Shown: piece by piece, positions 7,286-12,481 of the stretch | Layout of the letters: each line of letters opens with the position of its first letter | How positions within the stretch are numbered: the first letter of the stretch is position 1 | Origin: Verrucomicrobia bacterium UBA1211 | GTDB lineage: Bacteria; Verrucomicrobiota; Kiritimatiellia; RFP12; UBA1067 | Direction: 5' to 3' | DNA length: 12,481 nt | NCBI GenBank assembly: GCA_002309585.1 | Contig: DBXN01000042.1 | Span: 5,639-18,119 of the forward strand | The notes under the pieces: model-generated | Databases searched by the model: none | What the model was told of the DNA's origin: nothing | Seen by the model: the letters and a program-made list of their open reading frames with translations, nothing else | Position numbers and translations under genes: made by a program

Positions 7286-8527
7286 ATGAAAAACGGTGAG
7301 TGGTTTTCTTCCCAGCAGAGGCGGGTCGTGGCGGCCGGCATCACGGTGTTCTGCACCACGCTGGTGCTGTGTTTCATCGGGGTTGTGCTGTGGGGGCTGC
7401 TTTCCGTCTTCTCGAAGCTCTCCAGCATCCTGATCCCGATGCTGACGGCGCTCTTCTTCGCCGTCCTCCTGAAGGGCTACTACAACTTCATCCGGAAGTG
7501 GCTGGTGCGGCTCTTCTTCAAAACCCGGCGGCCGCCCCACATGCTGGTGATCGCGCTGCTCTTCCTCTCCATCGGGATTCCCCTGTTTCTCGCGATATAC
7601 TTCTTCGGGTCGATCCTGGTGGGGCAGATCGTCTCGTTTGTGGAGTTCCTGCCGACCCTCTCCACGCGGGTCTACCACTGGGTCACCACCTCGCTGCCGT
7701 CGGTGAACGGGTTTATCGCGAAATACGGACTGGACGATAAGATCCCGCTGCTGAAGGATCCGCAGAGTGTCCTTTCCGGCTGGATCGACCAGATTTCGCT
7801 CAAAACCTTGGGAAACACGGCGCTGGTCTTCGGCGTGGGGGCGGTGAAGTACGTCATCTCGCTGGTGGGGTGGTTTGTCGTGCCGATCTACCTCTGCTAC
7901 TTCCTGGCCATGCCGACCCCGAACGGCGCGGCGGTCCAGGCGTGCCCGTACCTCCAGTTTCTGGGGAAAGACAAGCTCGCGCTTCTGGGGAAGCTGGTCG
8001 ATAACTTCTGGTCGATCATCATCGTCTACTTCCAGGGGCAGGTCGTGGTCGCGCTGATCCAGGGCATCCTGTTCGGCCTGGGGTTCTGGCTGGTCGGCCT
8101 GCCCTACGGATTCCTGATCGGCTTTGTGCTGGGGCTCCTGAACCTGATCCCGTATTTGGGCAGCATGATCGGGCTGACGGTCGCCCTGCCGATCGCCTGT
8201 TTCGGCGAGGGGGGCGGCCTGACCCGTGTTTCGCTGGTGATGGCGGTGTTTGTCGCGGTGCAGTGCCTGGAGGGGTATGTGATCACGCCGCGCATCCAGG
8301 GCAAGAAGATGAAACTCAGCGATGTCGAGATCATCTTCTCCCTGTTGCTGTGGGGGGTGGTCTTCCAGGGGGTGCTCGGCGTGCTGCTGGCGATTCCGCT
8401 GAGCGCGTTCATCAAGGCGGCCTTCGAAATCGTGAAGGATCCCATCAACGGTTTTCTGGCGCAACTGGTGCATAACCTTTCCGAGGGAACCGCGCAGGTG
8501 GTGGGAGAACAGGAGAAAAAACGGTAG
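7286..8527 (+). CDS. AI-2E/PerM-family transporter
   Basis: Integral membrane protein of the AI-2E exporter/PerM family (PF01594). Members include the autoinducer-2 exporter TqsA, but also proteins of other or unknown cargo, so a quorum-sensing role should not be assumed. From ATG 7286 it has 413 residues. The typical order is seen: two N-terminal membrane segments, a soluble middle region, then GLPYGFLIGFVLGLLNLIPYLGS-type helices and a final pair, LLWGVVFQGVLGVLLAIPLSAF. After the TPRIQGKKMKL stretch it reads SDVEII where many relatives have HP. GGAGAGG at 7270-7276 favours ATG 7286. The alternative GTG at 7253 overlaps the symporter stop (GTGA) and would add 11 residues but has no clear binding site. 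Confidence 0.88.
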   Translation: MKNGEWFSSQQRRVVAAGITVFCTTLVLCFIGVVLWGLLSVFSKLSSILIPMLTALFFAVLLKGYYNFIRKWLVRLFFKTRRPPHMLVIALLFLSIGIPLFLAIYFFGSILVGQIVSFVEFLPTLSTRVYHWVTTSLPSVNGFIAKYGLDDKIPLLKDPQSVLSGWIDQISLKTLGNTALVFGVGAVKYVISLVGWFVVPIYLCYFLAMPTPNGAAVQACPYLQFLGKDKLALLGKLVDNFWSIIIVYFQGQVVVALIQGILFGLGFWLVGLPYGFLIGFVLGLLNLIPYLGSMIGLTVALPIACFGEGGGLTRVSLVMAVFVAVQCLEGYVITPRIQGKKMKLSDVEIIFSLLLWGVVFQGVLGVLLAIPLSAFIKAAFEIVKDPINGFLAQLVHNLSEGTAQVVGEQEKKR

Positions 8528-8564
8528 CGGGGCGAAAAAAGAGCGGAAAAAGTCAGAATCGCGC

Positions 8565-8600
8565 TTGCATCTGACGAAAGAACTTGGTAAGGTACATAAC
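8565..8600 (+). promoter_or_regulatory. Candidate promoter of the rpsP operon
   Basis: TTGCAT at 8565-8570 is followed after 17 bases by TAAGGT at 8588-8593. A second reading pairs CTGACG at 8571 with CATAAC at 8595. The 91-base gap after the upstream gene has no visible terminator, so some read-through is possible. The operon leader would be about 20 bases, with GGAGAG at 8606-8611 as ribosome binding site. Confidence 0.4.
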
Positions 8601-8618
8601 TTCACGGAGAGATTGTCT

Positions 8619-8891
8619 ATGGTTAAGATCAGACTTCGCAAAACAGGTAGCAATAATAACCCGTCATTCCGCGTCGTGGCGACGGATTCGCGTTGCCCGC
8701 GTGACGGTCGTTTTTTGGAGATCCTCGGCTGGTATGCGCCGAAACGTGAGACGGACAACTACAAGTTGGACCTTCCCCGGATCGAGTATTGGCTGAGCAA
8801 GGGTGCGCAGATGAGCGAGACGGTGGCGAGCATGGTCAAGAAGGCCCGCAAAGCCGGAGCCGCGGAAGCGGTCGCCTCGACGAATGCGTAG
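8619..8891 (+). CDS. rpsP: Small ribosomal subunit protein S16
   Basis: Component of the 30S subunit, needed for its assembly. The 90 residues start MVKIRLRKTGS and carry the family pattern R(x)VVATDSRCPRDGRFLEILGWY, then DLPRIEYWLSKGAQMSETV. A longer frame opens at a TTG at 8565, but its extra 18 residues are not S16-like and that TTG sits in the candidate promoter. GGAGAG at 8606-8611, seven bases before the ATG, fixes the start. The last dozen residues are Ala-rich and variable, as is common in the family. The next gene starts 15 bases downstream. rimM, often found between rpsP and trmD, is absent. Confidence 0.97.
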   Translation: MVKIRLRKTGSNNNPSFRVVATDSRCPRDGRFLEILGWYAPKRETDNYKLDLPRIEYWLSKGAQMSETVASMVKKARKAGAAEAVASTNA

Positions 8892-8906
8892 GTGTAGCGG
8901 CTTTTG

Positions 8907-9629
8907 ATGGGCGGGCCCCTGCGAGTTGATGTGGTGACCGTTTTCCCCGGCATGCTGCGGGGTTTCCTCGAGGAGAGCATGCTGAAACGGGCCGTTCGCA
9001 TGGGGGCCGTCGTGTTCCGCACGGTCGATCTGAGGGATTTCGCGCAGGACGCGCGAAGGACCGTCGATGACCGGCCGTACGGAGGTGGCCCCGGGATGAT
9101 CATGAAACCGGAGCCTTGGTTCGAGGCGATCGAGACGCTGCGGACGCCTGACGCGCGGGTGATTCTCATGACCCCGTCCGGAAAGACCTTCCGGCAGGCG
9201 GAGGCCCGGCGGTTGGCGGGCATGAAGCATCTCATCTTCGTCTGCGGACATTATGAGGGTGTTGACGAACGTGTGCGTGAGGCGCTGGTGACGGATGAGC
9301 TGTCGATCGGCGATTACGTGCTCACCAACGGGGTTTTGCCCGCGGCGGTGGTGGTGGATGCGGTTGTCCGGCTGTTGCCCGGTGTGCTGGGCGGCGGAGC
9401 GGCGGCGACCCAAGATGAGTCTTTCACGAAGCCTCTTCTTGAGTACCCGCAGTATACGCGCCCTGCGGTCTTTAGGGGAATGGCCGTGCCGGCACTCCTC
9501 CAGAACGGCAACCATGCCGAGGTGGACGCGTGGCACATGCAGCAGTCGATAGACAGGACGGCGAGAAGGCGTCCGGATTTGCTGGGTAAGGAAGAGAAGG
9601 AGTCGGGAAATGATTGCGAAAGCGATTGA
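8907..9629 (+). CDS. trmD: tRNA (guanine37-N1)-methyltransferase
   Basis: Cytoplasmic SPOUT-class enzyme that methylates N1 of G37 in tRNAs that read CNN codons, using S-adenosylmethionine, and so prevents +1 frameshifting. The 240 residues match the usual size. Motifs are RTVDDRPYGGGPGM (51-64), FVCGHYEGVDERV (111-123), SIGDYVLTNGVLP (133-145), the trefoil-knot binding loop, RLLPGVLG (155-162), ATQDESF and PQYTRP. R155 and D170 align with the catalytic Arg154 and Asp169 of the Haemophilus enzyme, as I recall them. The usual TGGELP is TNGVLP here, two changes in the knot loop that probably do not abolish activity. The ATG at 8907 follows a TTG at 8904; no strong ribosome binding site is seen, so coupling to rpsP translation is likely. 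The 3' end overlaps rplS by 20 bases. Confidence 0.96.
   Translation: MGGPLRVDVVTVFPGMLRGFLEESMLKRAVRMGAVVFRTVDLRDFAQDARRTVDDRPYGGGPGMIMKPEPWFEAIETLRTPDARVILMTPSGKTFRQAEARRLAGMKHLIFVCGHYEGVDERVREALVTDELSIGDYVLTNGVLPAAVVVDAVVRLLPGVLGGGAAATQDESFTKPLLEYPQYTRPAVFRGMAVPALLQNGNHAEVDAWHMQQSIDRTARRRPDLLGKEEKESGNDCESD
9597..9602 (+). promoter_or_regulatory. Ribosome binding site of rplS inside trmD
   Basis: AAGGAG lies seven bases before the ATG at 9610, inside the last codons of trmD. It favours ATG 9610 over the later in-frame ATG at 9631. Confidence 0.65.
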
Positions 9630-9963
9630 CATGATCAATGCCGAACAGAAGGCGAAAATCGAGAAGGTGCCTCAGTTTAAGGTCGGCGATTCGGTCAAGG
9701 TCTATGTGAAGATTAAGGAAGGCGACAAGGAGCGTCTGCAGGCGTTTATCGGTACGGTGATCGCGCGGGATAACGGTGATAGCGTCAGCGCGACCTTTAC
9801 GGTCCGCCGCATCTCTTATGGCGTGGGCGTCGAGAAGGTGTTCCCCGTCTACTCCCCCTACATCGACCGCGTCGAGGTCGAGCGTTCGGCGAAAGTCCGC
9901 CGCGCGAAGCTCTATTATCTCCGCAAGCTCACGGGTAAGAAAGCCCGCCTGCGCGAGATCTAA
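9610..9963 (+). CDS. rplS: Large ribosomal subunit protein L19
   Basis: 50S protein at the interface with the 30S subunit. The 117 residues compare with 115 in E. coli. Family signatures are FKVGDSVKVYVKIKEGDKER (23-42), LQAFIGTVIAR, TVRRISYGVGVEKVFPVYSP and RRAKLYYLRKLTGKKARLRE. The start overlaps the end of trmD by 20 bases in another frame, and a good AAGGAG site fixes it. It is the last gene of rpsP-trmD-rplS and is followed after 26 bases by a hairpin terminator. Confidence 0.97.
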   Translation: MIAKAIDMINAEQKAKIEKVPQFKVGDSVKVYVKIKEGDKERLQAFIGTVIARDNGDSVSATFTVRRISYGVGVEKVFPVYSPYIDRVEVERSAKVRRAKLYYLRKLTGKKARLREI

Positions 9964-9989
9964 TCGGCCATTCCGGCTTTGTTCTTTCC

Positions 9990-10033
9990 AAGGAAGCCCC
10001 GTGTGTCCAACAGGGGGCTTCCTTGTTGTGTTT
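9990..10033 (+). terminator. Intrinsic terminator of the rpsP-trmD-rplS operon
   Basis: AAGGAAGCCCC at 9990-10000 pairs perfectly with GGGGCTTCCTT at 10014-10024, giving an 11-base stem with a 13-base loop. The tail GTTGTGTTT is T-rich but not a pure run. It lies between convergent genes. Confidence 0.85.
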
Positions 10034-10045
10034 AGAGAGCCCCCA

Positions 10046-10088
10046 TTCCCCGTTCCCCCTTCCCTGTTCCCTCTCCAACCTTTTAATC
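10046..10088 (-). repeat. 43-base shared gene-end element, copy B
   Basis: On the minus strand this reads GATTAAAAGGTTGG and then AGGGAA-type units, 39 of 43 bases identical to 5524-5566. It begins 36 bases past the stop of the AEC permease gene, in the same orientation relative to that gene as copy A is to glpK. Its four G-tracts on the minus strand (GGG, GGG, GGGGG, GGGG) keep the quadruplex pattern, although several spacer bases differ. Confidence 0.7.
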
Positions 10089-10126
10089 TTTTAACCCTTT
10101 AAACTTTTAACCTTCTCTCAACCCTC
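10046..10126 (+). repeat. Heptad-octad-heptad mosaic between convergent genes
   Basis: Heptads TTCCCCG, TTCCCCC, TTCCCTG, TTCCCTC, TCCAACC (10046-10080) pass into octads TTTTAATC, TTTTAACC, CTTTAAAC, TTTTAACC (10081-10112), then heptads TTCTCTC and AACCCTC (10113-10126). The last unit runs into the stop codon of the minus-strand gene. This fills the 9964-10124 spacer beyond the terminator. Confidence 0.75.
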
Positions 10127-10137
10127 AGAAGAGGGTT
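10120..10137 (-). other. Small hairpin containing the stop codon of the AEC gene
   Basis: AACCCTC and GAGGGTT form a perfect 7-base stem around a four-base loop (TTCT on the minus strand). The TGA stop of the minus-strand gene is inside it. No T run follows on that strand, so it is not a standard intrinsic terminator. Chance is possible at this length. Confidence 0.4.
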
Positions 10138-11054
10138 TGCGCCCAGGCGACGATGAGGGGCATGGTGAGGATGGAGAGGAGGGTCGTGACGGCCACGATG
10201 CCGACCGAGAGGGCGGTGTCTTGGCGGAAGCGCGAGGCGAACATGGTGGTCATGGCGGCGACCGGGGCAGAGGCGGCGATGACGGCCGAGAGCGCGACGG
10301 TTCGGTCGGTGTGGCCGATCACTCTGATCGCGGCGATGACCGCGAGGGGAACGGCGATGAGCCGGAGCGCGATGGTGACATAGGCGGCCGGACAGGTGAA
10401 GAGCCGGCCGATCTTCGCTTCCGCCAGGTAGTAGCCGATGACGATCATCGCCAAGGGGGTGTTCAGTCCCGCCATCGAGCGCGTGACGGTGGTGAGGACC
10501 CCCGGCAGGCGGATGGAGCAGAGGAAGAGCGCGCAGCCGAAGAGCACGCCGATGATGCCGGGATTGACCAGCAGCTGGCGGATGCGGATGTCGGCAACCC
10601 GGCCGTTCATCAGGATCAGGCCGTAACTCCAGACGATGAGATTGAAGACGGCGATGATGGCGGCGCCGTAAAAGACGCCGTCCATGCCGAGCACGGCCTG
10701 TTCGAGGGGAATGGCCATGAAGCCGGCGTTGGAGAAGACCACCGCGAAGCGGAGGACGCGCTCGCCGGCTTTCTCCGGGTGGTGGACGAAGAGGTGCGCG
10801 AGCAGGATGGCCAGCAGGTGAAAGCCAAAGGCGTAGGCGAGTGACTGGAGCAGCCCCGCGGCCATCGAAGCGTTGTAGTCGCGCTGGAAGGCGCTGATGA
10901 TGAGGCACGGGGTGACGATCAGGAGGAGCAGGTTGACGATGCCCTTGACCGCCTCCTCCTTCAGCAGGCCGGCCTTGTTGCAGGCGGCGCCGATCCCCAT
11001 GAGGATGAAGAGGATCGCGACCTGTTTGGCGACAAGACAGAAACTTTCAAACAT
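10125..11054 (-). CDS. AEC-family (auxin efflux carrier) permease
   Basis: Inner-membrane carrier of the AEC family (PF03547), whose bacterial members include malate, malonate and other organic-acid transporters. The cargo cannot be read from the sequence. The 309 residues give about ten membrane segments in two inverted halves of five. Hallmarks are the intramembrane TPCLIISAF (48-56), FSNAGFMAIPL (107-117), GVFYGAAIIAVFNLIVW (126-142), NPGIIGVLFG (164-173) opening the second half, LNTPLAMIVIGYYLA (197-211), and PVAAMTTMFASRF (264-276). It starts six bases after the MATE gene stop. GGTGGAG lies inside the end of that gene, about nine bases before the ATG, so the two genes are very likely one operon. 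It ends convergent to rplS. Confidence 0.92.
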   Translation of the reverse strand: MFESFCLVAKQVAILFILMGIGAACNKAGLLKEEAVKGIVNLLLLIVTPCLIISAFQRDYNASMAAGLLQSLAYAFGFHLLAILLAHLFVHHPEKAGERVLRFAVVFSNAGFMAIPLEQAVLGMDGVFYGAAIIAVFNLIVWSYGLILMNGRVADIRIRQLLVNPGIIGVLFGCALFLCSIRLPGVLTTVTRSMAGLNTPLAMIVIGYYLAEAKIGRLFTCPAAYVTIALRLIAVPLAVIAAIRVIGHTDRTVALSAVIAASAPVAAMTTMFASRFRQDTALSVGIVAVTTLLSILTMPLIVAWAQTLF

Positions 11055-11060
11055 AGCGCT

Positions 11061-12458
11061 TCACTCCACCGGCGCCGGGTCGGGTGTCCGGGAATCCGCG
11101 GCCGGACCGAGCCGCGCCAGCTTGCGCAACTCACGGAACCCGACGATGTCCGTGACGATCGAACTGAGCAGATCGGAGACGGGACCGGCCAGCCAGATGC
11201 CGGTGACGCCCCACAGGATCGGGAAGAGGAGGATGAGCGGCAGAAGCATGAAGCCCTGCCGCATCATGCTCAGGATGATGGCGATGCCGGCGCGGCCGAT
11301 GGAACGGTAATAATCGACGGTGACGACCGGCATGCCGATCGTGAAGAACATGCAGGAGAAGAGCCGGAAATCGCGCGTCGTGGTCTTCAGGAGAAGCGGT
11401 TCGTTCGTGAAACAGCGCGCGATCGGGCCCGCGAAGATCAGGATCGTGAGGGTCACGGCGAGGCAGACCAGCGAGGCGATCTTGACCGAGAGCGCGTAGG
11501 CCGACCGGACCCGGTGGAAATCCTTCGCGCCGTAGTTGTAGCCGACGATCGGCTGCATCCCCTGGGTGATGCCCATCAGCGGCATGAAGAAGAGGGAGAG
11601 CAGGGTGTGGATGATGCCCATCGCGGCGATTTCGAGGGTCGCGCTCTCGGTGGTCGGCGCCCATCGGAGGAACATCCGGTTATAGGCGACGGTGATGCCT
11701 CCCATCATCAGCTGGAGCAGGAAGGGGGAGAGGCCGATGGCGAAGACGCGCCCCAGAACCCGCGGGAAGATCCTGACCCGTTTCCACCGGAGGCGGACGG
11801 CGGTCTTGCCGGAGAGGTAGAAGTAGAAGGCGACGGCGGCGGTGGAGAGCATCGCCAGGTCGGTCGCCCAGGCGGCGCCCGCCACACCCATCTTGAAGCC
11901 GAAGATGAAGATCGGGTCGAGGATCGTGTTCAGGACCGCGCCGATGACGAGGCAGTGCATCGAGCGGTTGGCCTGGCCCTCGGAGCGCAGCATGTTGGCC
12001 ATGCCGAAACTGAGGTGCGAGAAGATGTTGCCGTAAAGGATGATCCGCAGGTATTCCCGCGCGTAGGGAAGGGCTTCCGGTGTGGCGCCGAAGGTCTTCA
12101 GGAACCAATCGAGAAAACAGAGGATGATGATCGGGAGGGTGATGAAAAAGAGGGTCTTCACGGCGATGCACTGCCCGACCACCATCTCCGCCTCGGCATG
12201 GCGTTTCTCGCCCAGTTTGATCGAGAGTAGGGCGCCCGATCCGACGCCGATCAGGGTGCCGAACGCCGCCAGGATCGCCATGAAGGGGAAGGAGAGCGCG
12301 ACGCCCGCGATGGCGTCCCGGCCGCAGCCCTGGCCGATGTAGAGCCGGTCGACGACATTGTAGAGCGCGTTGACCAGCATACCGATGATTGCGGGAATGG
12401 AAAGTTCGCGAAGGAGTGTGGGGACAGGCGCTTCCCCCAGGCGTTGCAATTTATTCAT
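11061..12458 (-). CDS. MATE-family multidrug or metabolite efflux protein
   Basis: Inner-membrane antiporter of the MATE family, which exports drugs or metabolites against sodium or protons. The 465 residues and about twelve hydrophobic segments in two halves fit the family. Motifs resemble the MepA branch: YNVVDRLYIGQGCGRDAIAG (33-52), SEGQANRSM (159-167), NTILDPIFIFGFKMGVAGAA (177-196) in the first half, and GITQGMQPIVGYNYGAKD (296-313) in the second. The C-terminal tail after about 445 is polar and Pro-rich and overlaps the ribosome binding region of the AEC gene. The ATG at 12458 is the first start in frame that gives a normal MATE N-terminus, but no ribosome binding site is visible before it. 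Substrate unknown. Confidence 0.93.
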   Translation of the reverse strand: MNKLQRLGEAPVPTLLRELSIPAIIGMLVNALYNVVDRLYIGQGCGRDAIAGVALSFPFMAILAAFGTLIGVGSGALLSIKLGEKRHAEAEMVVGQCIAVKTLFFITLPIIILCFLDWFLKTFGATPEALPYAREYLRIILYGNIFSHLSFGMANMLRSEGQANRSMHCLVIGAVLNTILDPIFIFGFKMGVAGAAWATDLAMLSTAAVAFYFYLSGKTAVRLRWKRVRIFPRVLGRVFAIGLSPFLLQLMMGGITVAYNRMFLRWAPTTESATLEIAAMGIIHTLLSLFFMPLMGITQGMQPIVGYNYGAKDFHRVRSAYALSVKIASLVCLAVTLTILIFAGPIARCFTNEPLLLKTTTRDFRLFSCMFFTIGMPVVTVDYYRSIGRAGIAIILSMMRQGFMLLPLILLFPILWGVTGIWLAGPVSDLLSSIVTDIVGFRELRKLARLGPAADSRTPDPAPVE

Positions 12459-12480
12459 CGTGTTGGGATGGGTTATTCAT
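12451..12480 (-). other. Possible end of an upstream frame overlapping the MATE start
   Basis: On the minus strand, ATGAATAA occurs at 12480-12473 and again at 12458-12451, the second being the MATE start. The first opens a frame of nine codons (MNNPSQHDE) that ends at a TAA inside the MATE start, overlapping it by eight bases. It could be a short leader peptide or the last codons of a gene beyond the window. The lack of a ribosome binding site before the MATE gene would fit translational coupling. The edge of the window prevents a decision. Confidence 0.2.
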
Positions 12481-12481
12481 T

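Noticed and set aside
7286..8527. Assignment as a quorum-sensing AI-2 exporter (tqsA)
   Set aside because: The family is broad and includes proteins with other cargo; nothing here, including luxS or lsr genes, supports AI-2 specifically.
4024..8527. Horizontal transfer or mobile element carrying glpK and the transporter genes
   Set aside because: I see no integrase, transposase, tRNA or terminal repeats, and base composition looks even with the neighbouring ribosomal operon.
8565..8618. N-terminal extension of S16 from a TTG start
   Set aside because: S16 begins at MVKIRLR with a good binding site; the extra 18 residues are not family-like and cover the likely promoter.
7073..8758. Open frame of 561 codons antisense to three genes
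   Set aside because: It spans the end of the symporter gene, the AI-2E gene and rpsP, and its product is rich in Gln/Asp/Arg/His without any recognisable domain.
10137..10844. Plus-strand frame of 235 codons antisense to the AEC gene, with a similar one at 11514-12230
   Set aside because: Products are Gly/Asp/Glu/Arg-rich shadows of hydrophobic membrane proteins on the other strand.

Overview
The window is GC-rich bacterial DNA (roughly 60% G+C by eye) with eight protein-coding genes and no RNA genes, CRISPR array, insertion sequence or phage gene that I can see. The best guess for the source is a PVC-superphylum bacterium, most likely Kiritimatiellota or Lentisphaerota. Two things point there: a very large secreted protein with autotransporter-type beta-strand repeats, and a ribosomal operon rpsP-trmD-rplS that lacks rimM, an order I know from Chlamydiae. 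This is inference; no marker here settles it.

Layout. (1) 20-3754 (+): a ~1,240-residue exported protein built from two tandem ~600-residue modules, followed by a strong hairpin terminator at 3781-3830. (2) 4024-5517 (+): glycerol kinase glpK with its own -35-like box. (3) 5727-8527 (+): a sodium/proton:alanine-glycine symporter (AGCS family) and an AI-2E/PerM-family membrane protein, adjacent or overlapping, probably one transcript. (4) 8619-9963 (+): rpsP (S16), trmD (tRNA m1G37 methyltransferase) and rplS (L19), packed tightly with a 20-base trmD/rplS overlap, ending in a terminator at 9990-10033. (5) 12458-10125 (-): a MATE efflux protein followed after 6 bases by an AEC-family permease, convergent with the ribosomal operon.

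The genes are mostly housekeeping and transport: glycerol entry to glycolysis/lipid synthesis, amino-acid uptake, translation, and export. They do not form one pathway.

The least explained signal lies between the genes. All three spacers longer than 150 bases (3755-4023, 5518-5726, 9964-10124) contain mosaics of drifting 7-base and 8-base tandem units. Two of them share a 43-base element (39/43 identical by hand alignment), placed just downstream of a gene's stop codon and in the same orientation relative to that gene (glpK, and the AEC permease). In both cases the message would carry a four-G-tract motif. No spacer exceeds 300 bases.
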